From Streptomyces sp. NBC_01439 (GTDB lineage: Bacteria > Actinomycetota > Actinomycetes > Streptomycetales > Streptomycetaceae): a stretch of DNA of 64,000 bases. The stretch lies in the NCBI RefSeq assembly GCF_036227605.1, contig NZ_CP109487.1, positions 6,943,501 to 7,007,500 of the forward strand, written 5' to 3'. Under the pieces are notes generated by a model that did not search any database, was not told the DNA's origin, and saw only the letters and a list, made by a program, of their open reading frames with translations. Position numbers and translations under genes: made by a program. This document shows, piece by piece, positions 50,799 through 58,438 of this stretch (within the stretch, counting starts at the first letter, position 1; each line of letters opens with the position of its first letter).

Positions 50799-50825
50799 CG
50801 ATGACGATGCACCCGGGAGGGAACC

Positions 50826-51035
50826 ATGACGCCGATGCGTGAGGCACGACTCGCACGCGGACTCATGCTCAAGGACGCCGCCGCGATGGCTGGCGTCGAC
50901 ACCGGAGCGCTCTCGCGCTTCGAGCGCGGTCAGGAGCACGTGAGCCTCCCCGCGCTGTACCGGCTGGCCAAGGCCATCGGTCTTGAGGCGCTGGAGCGCG
51001 AGCTGGCGCCCTACGTGCTGGAGCACAAGAAGTGA
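50826..51035 (+). CDS. small Xre-type HTH protein (Cro-like)
   Basis: 69 residues behind GGGAGG. Almost entirely one HTH: REARLARGLMLKDAAAMAGVDTGALSRFERGQ. Divergent from the repressor, at the head of the early genes. Its stop overlaps the next gene start (GTGA). Likely the lytic-side regulator or an activator of early genes. Confidence 0.85.
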   Translation: MTPMREARLARGLMLKDAAAMAGVDTGALSRFERGQEHVSLPALYRLAKAIGLEALERELAPYVLEHKK

Positions 51036-51232
51036 TCGTCGACGCGCGCGGCCGGTGCAGGCCGTCCCCCGGACAGGACATCGACGCGTTCCTGGACGAG
51101 TTCGTCGAGTCCCGGGCTCCGCTCACCGGCGCGGAGATCGCCGAACTGCGCGCCATCTTCCGGCCCGCCGTGGCGAAGGTCATGGCGGAGGCCGCGGACC
51201 GGCTCACCGAGGCGAGCACGGATGCCGCCTAA
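51032..51232 (+). CDS. small phage protein, unknown
   Basis: 66 residues, GTG start overlapping the Cro-like stop by four bases, so translationally coupled. It is helical and acidic (DIDAFLDEFVESRAPLTGAEIAEL, VAKVMAEAADRLTE). No family recognised. Confidence 0.65.
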   Translation: MIVDARGRCRPSPGQDIDAFLDEFVESRAPLTGAEIAELRAIFRPAVAKVMAEAADRLTEASTDAA

Positions 51233-51251
51233 CCGTCCCCAGACATGCGAA

Positions 51252-51283
51252 AGGCCCGGCTCCCTCTCACAGTCGCCGGGCCT
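51252..51283 (+). terminator. hairpin after the first early genes
   Basis: AGGCCCGGC pairs with GCCGGGCCT around a 14-base loop, followed by CTCTC. It lies 20 bases after the stop of the 66-residue gene. Confidence 0.7.
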
Positions 51284-51311
51284 CTCTCAGCACCCCACAG
51301 GAGCGCCTTCG

Positions 51312-51509
51312 ATGCGCCACACCCTAGCGGGCCCTGCGGCCCGCGCCAACACTCCGGGCTGGTTCTGGGCCGCCGGGTCGCACACCGCCCGGCTCCGTGC
51401 CGCCAGCACACCGGGCGCTCTCCACACGGAGGACATGATGCCGTGCCAGCCCGCCCCCCGTCCCGTCGTGCGCCGCGCCGGCCTCCTGGCCACCGGGGGT
51501 GCTGGATGA
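51312..51509 (+). CDS. possible small protein upstream of the HTH/zinc-finger gene
   Basis: 65 residues from an ATG with AGGAG ten bases upstream; its stop overlaps the ATGATG start of the next gene. The product (RHTLAGPAARANTPGWFWAAG) has no recognised domain. The ribosome site and overlap favour a real coupled gene, but it could be a leader peptide or chance. Confidence 0.4.
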   Translation: MRHTLAGPAARANTPGWFWAAGSHTARLRAASTPGALHTEDMMPCQPAPRPVVRRAGLLATGGAG

Positions 51510-53422
51510 TGCCCAGGGAGCCCTACACCGGCGACGAGATCGGCGTGGATGACGAGTGGCCGGCCACCTTCGCGCAGGTCCCGGACTGGATCACGCTGCA
51601 CCCCGAGCTGCGGGCGCAGTCCGTCCGTGAGTACGCGTTCCTGATGATGCACGTCCCGCAGGACGGCCGGCGCAAGGTGGCCTTTCCCGGTCAGGCCTCT
51701 ATCGCCCGGGCGCTCCAGCTCGGGCGCAGCGACAAGGTCACGCCGTACACGCGGGACCTTGTCACGGTCGGCGCGGTGCGGATCGAGGAGGTCCCAACGC
51801 CGAAGGGCCGGGCGTACCGGTACATCCTCCGGTTCAACCCGCCGCGCGGGTACACGGGCCCGACGTGCCTCTCCGGCTTCTACGGCACCAGCACGGACGA
51901 GGTGGACAGCCGTTGGGCGGGCTGGTCGATGGCCACAGCCCCGGCGAAGGATGTTGGGCAAAACGGGTCACCCCAAAAAGAGGGTGACCCCTCCCCCCAG
52001 AAAGGGGGTGACCCCTCCCCCCAAAAAGGGGGCCCTAACAAGACCAACATCAATAAGACCAATGTGAGTGGAAAAGATGGGGGGGCTGACGCCGTAGGCA
52101 ATGGTGCGGGGGGTTACGCACGTGCGGGTGCGCGCGAGGCCGCGGCGGAGGAAATCCAGACGGCCGGTTGCGGCTCCGCCGCGTCGACCACGAATCCCTC
52201 CTCCCCCGACGACATGAACCCGGCTGGGGCCGGTGGGCACCGCACGGGGCCGGCCGGACGGAGTGCGGCTTCCTCGCCGGCCGCGGCCGCCCCGGTGGCT
52301 GAGGGAAAGGCGCCAGCAGCAGCGGGAGGCCCTGACTGGGCTGCGCTCGCCGACCGGCCGCAGCCCGGATCAGGTGACCCGGCACCGGTCGCCCCGAAGG
52401 CCCGGACCCGCTCGCCGCAGCCTCGGACGACGAAGACCCGCCCCCGGTTCAAGGCCCCAGGCTTCGACGAGGTCCGCAACGCCATCCCGCGCACGGTCGC
52501 CGGTCCCCGCGGCCTGCTCTTCGAGGACCTCCACAACACGATCAATGAGCTGCTGACCGGCTCGGCGGAGGCGGCGGGCGTGCCGAAGCGGTCGGTATCC
52601 GAGATCGTCGCCCGCATCAATCGCCGGTGGCACCGGGTCGGGGGCGAGGAGCGGGCCGCCCGCGGCTACGTCGGGTGCGACCGGTGCACGAAGGCCGGGT
52701 GCGACGCCCCGCGCAGCACCCGCGACGGCGAGGAAGGGTGCGACAGGATCCTCTCCCCGTCCAAGTACCTGGCCATCGCTCTCCGCGCCCAGGAGTGCCC
52801 GAACTTCTCGTGCGAGGACGGGCTGATCAGCGGCACCACATCGCCCTGCCGGGACTGCCAGCGCCGGGCGGGCGAGTGGCTGCGGGCCGAGGAGCGGGAA
52901 CAGGCCCGGATCGACGCGGCCACCGCGTGGCTGATCGGCGAGGAGGAGGCCCGAACGGCCGCCGCCTCCGTCCTGGACGCGTGGGCCGACGCCAACGCCG
53001 CCGAGGAGTCCCGGATCCGGCAGGTGTTCACCGCGAACGGGAAGTTCGGCGCGTTGCTGGAGCACCTGGTGCGCAAGCACATGGCGGGCTGGTGCAGCAG
53101 GAACCCCCAGCCGGAGGCCGCGCCCCGGCCGGTACCGGTGCCCCGGCAGGCAGGCCACGCCGACGACGACGCCCCCGAGCCGGTTCCGGCCGGCGAGGAC
53201 GGGCCCGCCGACTGCTGCGGCGCTACCGAGGACCCGGCACCTGCGGACGTCGAGGCGGCGTGGGCCGCCCTGGACCCGGAGGCCCCGGCCGATCAGCACG
53301 ACACCGTCCCGGCCGCCGACGACGACCCGGACCGGGCATACCGCCCGGGCTCCGGCCCGCCTCCGTCCCTGAGGAAGTGGCGCGCGGACCGGGAAGCGGC
53401 CAAGGTCGCCGCCGCCCGCTAG
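51506..53422 (+). CDS. phage winged-helix / zinc-finger protein (replication-type)
   Basis: 638 residues from the ATG at 51506. Residues ~20-115 are a winged helix of the phage replication-initiator kind (LRAQSVREYAFLMMHV, KVAFPGQASIARALQLG, VTVGAVRIEEVPTP). Residues ~150-310 are low complexity, encoded partly by 24-bp tandem repeats. Residues ~390-460 hold two cysteine clusters: YVGCDRCTKAGCD and CPNFSCEDGLISG ... PCRDCQRR. The second is DnaJ-zinc-finger-like. The C terminus is acidic and unstructured. Its place at the head of the early operon fits an initiator or helicase-loader role, which is inference. Confidence 0.75.
   Translation: MMPREPYTGDEIGVDDEWPATFAQVPDWITLHPELRAQSVREYAFLMMHVPQDGRRKVAFPGQASIARALQLGRSDKVTPYTRDLVTVGAVRIEEVPTPKGRAYRYILRFNPPRGYTGPTCLSGFYGTSTDEVDSRWAGWSMATAPAKDVGQNGSPQKEGDPSPQKGGDPSPQKGGPNKTNINKTNVSGKDGGADAVGNGAGGYARAGAREAAAEEIQTAGCGSAASTTNPSSPDDMNPAGAGGHRTGPAGRSAASSPAAAAPVAEGKAPAAAGGPDWAALADRPQPGSGDPAPVAPKARTRSPQPRTTKTRPRFKAPGFDEVRNAIPRTVAGPRGLLFEDLHNTINELLTGSAEAAGVPKRSVSEIVARINRRWHRVGGEERAARGYVGCDRCTKAGCDAPRSTRDGEEGCDRILSPSKYLAIALRAQECPNFSCEDGLISGTTSPCRDCQRRAGEWLRAEEREQARIDAATAWLIGEEEARTAAASVLDAWADANAAEESRIRQVFTANGKFGALLEHLVRKHMAGWCSRNPQPEAAPRPVPVPRQAGHADDDAPEPVPAGEDGPADCCGATEDPAPADVEAAWAALDPEAPADQHDTVPAADDDPDRAYRPGSGPPPSLRKWRADREAAKVAAAR
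51977..52034 (+). repeat. 24-bp tandem repeats with C and G runs
   Basis: Units at 51977-52000 and 52001-52024 (AAAGRGGGTGACCCCTCCCC core) plus a partial third copy. They encode GDPSPQKG repeats. Runs of six C and five G invite slippage. Confidence 0.85.
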
Positions 53423-53430
53423 CCCTGCCC

Positions 53431-53475
53431 CGCCCGGCACCCCGCCGCGGGTGCCGGGCACCCTCCGGCCGTCAC
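53431..53475 (+). repeat. intercistronic hairpin repeat, copy 1
   Basis: GCCCGGCACCC pairs with GGGTGCCGGGC, then ACCCTCCGGCCGTCAC. It is 45 bases long, nearly identical to the copy at 55614-55658, and sits just after the stop of the HTH/zinc-finger gene. Confidence 0.8.
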
Positions 53476-53515
53476 GGCCAGCACGCAGCCGCACAGGACG
53501 CACAGGAGAACCCCC

Positions 53516-54556
53516 TTGACCGTTTACCGCGCTAGCACCGTAAAGCGCACCCGTCGCACCAAAGCCCAGCTCCAGGCATTCCACGACGCCATCCACGACA
53601 TCGCCGCCGAACACCAGCCGTGCTCCGGCCGCCAGATCTACTACCGGGCCGTGGTCGCCGGACTCATCGACAAGGACAGCGCCGGCAGCCGCAAGAACGA
53701 ATCGACCGTCGGCCGCGCCCTCAACGACATGCGGGAAGCCTTCATCGACTGCGACACCCTGCACGACCCCGACGCCGTGTCCCGCATCGTGGCCGGGCTG
53801 GAACTCGGCCAGCCGGACAAGGCCACCCGCGACCGCGAGCTGTACCGGTACCTCCGGGTCTTGCCCATGTGGTGGATCACCGACGACACCCGCGCCAGGC
53901 ACCGCAACTCCGGACACCGCGACAAGGACGCCGCCCTCGCCGAGTGGCACAGGCAGTACCGACGCGACCTGTGGCAGACACAGACCCACCGGGTCGAGGT
54001 CTGGTGCGAAAGCAGCTCACTGGCCGCGGTGCTCCTGAACACGTGCGAGGAATACGGCGTTGACCTGTACCCGTGCCGGGGCCAGGCGGGGAAAGGCTTC
54101 CTGTGGGGCGCGGCCCAGAACTACCCCGGTTTCAGGAAGCCCGTCGTCGCCCTATACGTCGGGGACTTCGATCCGGCCGGCCTCGACATCGGGGACTCGG
54201 CGGGCGAGCGGCTGCGCCGCTACATGCCACGCGGCGAACACGTCGACTTCGAGTTCCGCAGGATCGGCGTCACGGCCCAGCAAGTCCACGACATGCAGCT
54301 TCCCGGGCACGGGCTCAACCCGAAGATCCCGGCGGCGAAGCGGGCCCGTTTCTTCGACCTCTGCGACCAGCACGGCATCCCGCACGAGGCGGTCGAGGCC
54401 GAGGCGATGGAACCCAACGTGATCCGGCAACTCCTCGCCGACGCGATCCGCGAGTACATCGACCCGGTGCAGTGGCGGGTGCAGCGGATGGCTGAGGAGT
54501 CCGAGAAGCGCGACATCTGGAGCTGGCGCGACCAACCCGACGAGGACCGGCACTGA
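53516..54556 (+). CDS. Spo11/TopoVI-A-like Toprim protein
   Basis: 346 residues from a TTG at 53516 with AGGAG eight bases upstream; no other start is near. Residues ~30-85 resemble the 5Y-CAP/winged-helix domain of TopoVI-A and Spo11, with a likely catalytic Tyr in SGRQIYYRAVVAGLIDKD. Residues ~155-250 look like a Toprim fold: Glu in HRVEVWCESSSLAAVLL and the acidic motif VVALYVGDFDPAGLDIGDS. Together these are the two active-site halves of the Spo11/TopoVI-A nuclease. No TopoVI-B partner is nearby. Short TopoVI-A homologues are known on mobile elements (Mini-A). A role in replication or in DNA nicking/breaking is plausible. Confidence 0.72.
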   Translation: MTVYRASTVKRTRRTKAQLQAFHDAIHDIAAEHQPCSGRQIYYRAVVAGLIDKDSAGSRKNESTVGRALNDMREAFIDCDTLHDPDAVSRIVAGLELGQPDKATRDRELYRYLRVLPMWWITDDTRARHRNSGHRDKDAALAEWHRQYRRDLWQTQTHRVEVWCESSSLAAVLLNTCEEYGVDLYPCRGQAGKGFLWGAAQNYPGFRKPVVALYVGDFDPAGLDIGDSAGERLRRYMPRGEHVDFEFRRIGVTAQQVHDMQLPGHGLNPKIPAAKRARFFDLCDQHGIPHEAVEAEAMEPNVIRQLLADAIREYIDPVQWRVQRMAEESEKRDIWSWRDQPDEDRH

Positions 54557-54582
54557 CCGCCCAGCCCCGCACAGACAGACCA

Positions 54583-54612
54583 GCCCGGCACCTCGACCCC
54601 GGGGCGCCGGGC
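54583..54612 (+). repeat. intercistronic hairpin, divergent copy
   Basis: GCCCGGC (54583-54589) pairs with GCCGGGC (54606-54612), with CCCC/GGGG inside, after the stop of the Spo11-like gene. Similar in position and outer stem to the hairpins at 53431 and 55614. Confidence 0.65.
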
Positions 54613-54649
54613 ACCGAACCGAACCATCACCACGACCAGGAGGAGCATC

Positions 54650-54922
54650 ATGAACGACCCGACCACCCAGGCCGCCGCCGCCATCACCGAGGCCCTGCGC
54701 AACGGACACGACGTCGCCGAACTCATCGCCCACGCCCTGTGCCAGGTCGCCGCCGACGAGGGCGGCATCGAGGAAGTCCTCCGCAACCGCTCCGGATCCT
54801 GGGAAGCCGGACACCTACGCAGCCTCATGGAAGGAACCGCAGGCCCGGACGGCGAGGGACTGGAGGCGTACCGCACAGCGGCGGACACCGAAGGACAGCA
54901 GGAGACCGGGGCGCAGCGATGA
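54650..54922 (+). CDS. small phage protein, unknown
   Basis: 90 residues with a strong AGGAGGAG site. Helical N terminus (TTQAAAAITEALRNGHDVAELIAHAL). The C-terminal GQQETGAQR is the same as that of the protein ending at 56247. Stop overlaps the next start (ATGA). No family recognised. Confidence 0.75.
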   Translation: MNDPTTQAAAAITEALRNGHDVAELIAHALCQVAADEGGIEEVLRNRSGSWEAGHLRSLMEGTAGPDGEGLEAYRTAADTEGQQETGAQR

Positions 54923-55605
54923 CCGCGCCCGACCGGGCCGAGCTGGTCACGTGGGGCCGGTGCCGGTCCGGCAAGCGCTGGTTCTGGGCGGCCCGCTGGT
55001 ACGAGAGCGCCACGTGGCAGGAGCACATCGAGCACGGACGCACCGACACGGAAGCCGAGGCCCTGCGCGAGGGCGAGGCAGCAGCCCGGCAGATCACCGG
55101 AGGCGGGCCCGTCCACCTGACCCTGCAACACGGCGTTGCCGCCGACGTCCTCAAGGCCGTGAGCGCCGCCCAACGCCAGCAGCGGCCGCCGGCCGAGGGC
55201 CAGGCCGCGGAGGCCGTGGAGTACCTGTACGGCATCGACCACGGCGGCGAGCACAACGACTTCACGTCCACCGTCGTCCAGTTCCGGATCATCCGGCGCA
55301 CCGCCCGGCGGATCTACTACCTGAACAACCACTGCACCGAACGCGAGCAGGGAACCCGGTACGTGGACCGCCAGGAGCTGGAGGCCGCAGGCAAGGTCCG
55401 CCGCGCGTCCCGGTACGCGGGCGAGGACTTCACCACCCTCTACGCCGCCCCGCCCGACCTCGACGAGCGCCGTCGCACCGAGCCACCCGTCGACCTCGGC
55501 GCCCTCCGTCAGCGCATGGCGGACGCCCACCCGGACCGCGGCGGCACCGACGCCGAGTTCATCGCCGCCCGCACCGCCTACGACCGCGCCCGCCAGCTCA
55601 CCTGA
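54919..55605 (+). CDS. phage protein with C-terminal J-domain-like HPD motif
   Basis: 228 residues; the ATG overlaps the preceding stop by four bases. The first ~165 residues are unassigned (RCRSGKRWFWAARWYESATWQ, RIIRRTARRIYYLNNHCTE). The last ~40 read VDLGALRQRMADAHPDRGGTD then EFIAARTAYDRARQL, the HPD loop and third helix of a J-domain. This suggests contact with host DnaK, as in phages that use chaperones for replication; the rest of the J-domain is not clearly visible. Confidence 0.68.
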   Translation: MTAPDRAELVTWGRCRSGKRWFWAARWYESATWQEHIEHGRTDTEAEALREGEAAARQITGGGPVHLTLQHGVAADVLKAVSAAQRQQRPPAEGQAAEAVEYLYGIDHGGEHNDFTSTVVQFRIIRRTARRIYYLNNHCTEREQGTRYVDRQELEAAGKVRRASRYAGEDFTTLYAAPPDLDERRRTEPPVDLGALRQRMADAHPDRGGTDAEFIAARTAYDRARQLT

Positions 55606-55613
55606 CCCACCCG

Positions 55614-55658
55614 CGCCCGGCACCCCACCACGGGTGCCGGGCACCCTCCGGCCGTCAC
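55614..55658 (+). repeat. intercistronic hairpin repeat, copy 2
   Basis: Differs from 53431-53475 at two loop bases (CCACCACGGG for CCGCCGCGGG). Again just after a stop codon. The rest of the gap to 55,773 holds no evident gene. Confidence 0.8.
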
Positions 55659-55773
55659 TGCCCGCAGGCGGCCGCACACGGGTCGTACGGCGGCGAACGG
55701 CCCGGCCCGGGCCCCGAGAGACCCGCCCACCCCTACGCGGCCCGCACGCGGCCGCACCACGAAGGAGCAGCAC

Positions 55774-56247
55774 ATGACCGTTGACCAGTACTCCCGGTGG
55801 AAGAAGCTGGCGATCCGCCGCCCCGAGGACGTCCCTCCCGCCACGCCCCTGTCGTGGAAGGTGGAGAGGCGAGACCAGCACGCCGGCGGGAAGACCGCCG
55901 ATGACGCCCTGGCCGTCCTCGCCCTCCAGGAGTCCATCCGCCGTACGGCACTGTCCGGCCGCGGGGTCTGGCTCCGGGACCTGATGGAACGCGGCGGCTG
56001 CTGGGACGAGGCCGCGGCCGCGCTCGGCGTCGAGGTGGACGAGGCACGGGAACTGCTGCGCGTCTGGGCGCGGGGCCAGCACGACCTCTACCGCTCCGAC
56101 ATCCAGGACGGCCGGCCCCGCCCGCTCGGCCTGGACTCCGAGCAGCACGCCGCGGTGCGGGGCCTGTGCGCACTCCTCGACAGCGAGCGGGTCAAGACCG
56201 ACGAGGCCGCCCTCGCCGGACAGCAGGAAACCGGGGCGCAGCGATGA
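55774..56247 (+). CDS. phage protein, unknown, HTH-like centre
   Basis: 157 residues behind AAGGAG. The centre (VWLRDLMERGGCWDEAAAALGVEVDEARELLRVW) has the spacing of a helix-turn-helix. The end GQQETGAQR and the ATGA overlap with the next gene repeat those at 54922. Possibly an early regulator; not recognised further. Confidence 0.72.
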   Translation: MTVDQYSRWKKLAIRRPEDVPPATPLSWKVERRDQHAGGKTADDALAVLALQESIRRTALSGRGVWLRDLMERGGCWDEAAAALGVEVDEARELLRVWARGQHDLYRSDIQDGRPRPLGLDSEQHAAVRGLCALLDSERVKTDEAALAGQQETGAQR

Positions 56248-57491
56248 CGACAGCTCTGACGGCCGCGCCGTGGACGGCACCGGAGCCGCGGGAACTACCG
56301 GAGTGGCGGGCCCGGATGCGGGACCACGTCACCAGCAAGAACGGCATGCGGACCCTGTCCCACGCGGTCAACGCCGGGCAGACAGCGGTATTCCCCACCG
56401 TGGCCGGGATGAACGCCTCACCCGGCGCGGTGGCGTCCGTGATCCTCTCCCGGTCCGAGGAACGTCGGCTGCGCGAGGCGCACCTGTACTACGCCACGGC
56501 CGACATGACCTCGCTCGCCCTGGCTGCGGCCTCCACCCCGATCGCGGAGCCGGTGCGCGAGGCCCGGTTGCCGTCCCCGTACGGGCTGCTGGTGTTCGCC
56601 GAGCCGATCGGCGGCTACGCCCAGGACATCGGCCAGGTATTCGCAGGCACCCCCATGGGCCGGGAGGGTGTCCACGCCACGGTGACGACGCCGATCGTCG
56701 CCGTCAGCTGGGGGCCGTGGGCGCCGGACGACGTCAACGTGGCCGGCGGCCCGCCCGTCCGCTGGTTCAACCAGCGTCAGCACGGCCGCCTCCTCCCCAT
56801 CCCCGAGGAATTCCGAGGGGTGTGGATCACGTTCTATGCAGCCCCGGGCCTGGCCTTCGGCGGCCTTGCACCGGACACCATCGTCGGGGCGTTCCAGGAC
56901 GGCTCCGCGATGACCGCCGGAGACATCCAGGCGCACCCGCACAGCGCCCCGCTGAACTGGGACAACGAAACGGCCCTCGCGTTCGGGGTACCGCTCGGCG
57001 AGGCAGAGCCGGACACCACGGCGGAGTGGACGCACGTCGTCTACACCGCGTGGCAGCTGATGAGCCAGACCGGCCGGACACAGCTCGTCGAGGTCGAGGA
57101 GGTCCCCCGGGACCGGGCCGGCCGCAAGCGCGACACCCGAGCCGGGATCACCGGCCCCGGCGCCGTACGGATCGTCAACGTCCACACCGCGCACCGCCCC
57201 GCCCGGGAGGCCGCCGAGCAGGACGCCGACGGCTCCACCGGCCGCCGCGCCCCGCAATGGTCCTGCCGATGGCCGGTACGCCCCTACCGCCGCAACACCT
57301 GCCTGAACCCGCGCGGCCACGGCGACGGCGGGTGCCAGCACGAGGAGCGGATCGTGCCCGGCCACATCAAGGGCCCGGCCGATCAGCCGCTACGGGTCGG
57401 CGAGACCGTGAACCTGTGGGATCACCAGCCGGACGGGCGGGCGGCGCCGGCGGGTACGGTGCGAGCAGGCCGCGACGGCGGGCCCGCGTAA
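56244..57491 (+). CDS. conserved actinophage/plasmid-type protein, unknown
   Basis: 415 residues; start overlaps the preceding stop by four bases. The C-terminal block SCRWPVRPYRRNTCLNP ... RIVPGHIKGPADQPLR matches a motif I recall from actinophage and plasmid proteins of unknown function. The N-terminal half contains YYATADMTSLALAAA and PYGLLVFAEPIGGY. Not recognised as an enzyme. Last gene of the early operon before a strong terminator. Confidence 0.75.
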   Translation: MTTALTAAPWTAPEPRELPEWRARMRDHVTSKNGMRTLSHAVNAGQTAVFPTVAGMNASPGAVASVILSRSEERRLREAHLYYATADMTSLALAAASTPIAEPVREARLPSPYGLLVFAEPIGGYAQDIGQVFAGTPMGREGVHATVTTPIVAVSWGPWAPDDVNVAGGPPVRWFNQRQHGRLLPIPEEFRGVWITFYAAPGLAFGGLAPDTIVGAFQDGSAMTAGDIQAHPHSAPLNWDNETALAFGVPLGEAEPDTTAEWTHVVYTAWQLMSQTGRTQLVEVEEVPRDRAGRKRDTRAGITGPGAVRIVNVHTAHRPAREAAEQDADGSTGRRAPQWSCRWPVRPYRRNTCLNPRGHGDGGCQHEERIVPGHIKGPADQPLRVGETVNLWDHQPDGRAAPAGTVRAGRDGGPA

Positions 57492-57505
57492 GGGCCCGTG
57501 GCTGA

Positions 57506-57545
57506 CCGGAGGCCCCCTCACTGCACGGTGTGAGGGGGCCTCCGG
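57506..57545 (+). terminator. early-operon terminator
   Basis: CCGGAGGCCCCCTCA pairs perfectly with TGAGGGGGCCTCCGG around a ten-base loop, 15 bases after the stop. The following 57,546-57,748 shows no supportable gene. Confidence 0.93.
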
Positions 57546-57748
57546 CGCGTCCGTGGCGGCCACCAGCAGGACGACCGCACGCCGCCGCGTTCGACCTCGG
57601 GACTTCCTTCGTCCAGCCGGCCAGCGCCAAGGGCCGGCACGGGCCACTGCTGCTTGTCGGCCTCAGCACGGTGATCCTGACCGATACCAGCCCCCACCGG
57701 TCCCGGCACCGGGCACTCTGACCCCCGGAGCGACTCGGGGAGGATCAC

Positions 57749-57910
57749 GTGCACTTCGCCTTCGTGTGCTGGTGCTGCGGCGCCGACTGCACCGTGTGGG
57801 GCAAGCCGAAAGGCTTCTGGGTGGAGCTGTTCGAGGTCCCGAACGAATGGGACTGCTGGAACTGCGGGGCAACCAACGAGACCCCTGATCCGCCCTGGAC
57901 CCCGGCATGA
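57749..57910 (+). CDS. small zinc-ribbon protein
   Basis: 53 residues from a GTG behind GGGGAGGA. Two cysteine clusters, VCWCCGADC and DCWNCGATN, about 30 residues apart, form a likely zinc ribbon. Trp-rich and acidic. Such small proteins in phages often bind nucleic acid or host RNA polymerase. A hairpin terminator follows at once. Confidence 0.68.
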   Translation: MHFAFVCWCCGADCTVWGKPKGFWVELFEVPNEWDCWNCGATNETPDPPWTPA

Positions 57911-57912
57911 CC

Positions 57913-57944
57913 GCGCCCCCGCTCCCACCTGGGAACGGGGGCGC
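57913..57944 (+). terminator. terminator, family copy 1
   Basis: GCGCCCCCG pairs with CGGGGGCGC, with TCCCA/TGGGA inside. Shares its sequence with the hairpins at 58382-58426 and 62296-62338. Confidence 0.85.
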
Positions 57945-58094
57945 CGGCCTTCCGGCCGCGGTCAGCGGAAGACGTGGGTAGGCTGCTGGGCAGTCCAGGG
58001 CACGGCTTGGCGCGGAATGGCGCTGCGCGGAGACAGGCGTCTCCACAACTGGATCGCGTGGCGCCCGGTTCTCCATGCCAAGAAAGGGCGCCCC

Positions 58095-58373
58095 ATGGCA
58101 TCTCAGCTGTCTGTCCAGGAAGTCGAAACGTTCCGCACGCTCCAGCGCAGCCGGGTGAAGTGGCTCAGCTCGCGGGAGGTCCACGCCCTCACGCCCAACA
58201 CCGCAGACCGAACGGTCCGGGCAGTCCTCACCAAGCTCACACAGCGCGGAGTCCTCGACTACGTGGAGGTGTACCCGGGACGCCGCTACCGGCTGGCGGA
58301 GTCAGCTGAGCACGACCACGCCGACTATTTCGCCCTCATCGCCCAGGCCGCGGCGGCGCTCTCTACGGACTGA
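58095..58373 (+). CDS. small winged-helix protein
   Basis: 92 residues from the ATG at 58095, with AAAGGG upstream. VKWLSSREVHALTPNTADRTVRAVLTKL ... GVLDYVEVYPGRRYRL is a winged helix with a wing hairpin. Likely a transcription regulator of the element. Converges on the zinc-binding minus-strand gene across a shared terminator. Confidence 0.78.
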   Translation: MASQLSVQEVETFRTLQRSRVKWLSSREVHALTPNTADRTVRAVLTKLTQRGVLDYVEVYPGRRYRLAESAEHDHADYFALIAQAAAALSTD

Positions 58374-58381
58374 CCCCGACG

Positions 58382-58426
58382 ACGGCTGCGCCCCCGCTCC
58401 CACCACGGGAACGGGGGCGCAGCCGT
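58382..58426. terminator. bidirectional terminator, family copy 2
   Basis: ACGGCTGCGCCCCCG pairs with CGGGGGCGCAGCCGT; the inner part is the same as in copies 1 and 3. Lies between convergent genes. Confidence 0.9.
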
Positions 58427-58438
58427 GTACAGGCCCGG

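Noticed and set aside
57553..57888. A 111-codon plus-strand frame after the early terminator
   Set aside because: No ribosome site, Arg-rich shadow translation, and it conflicts with the zinc-ribbon gene at 57749.
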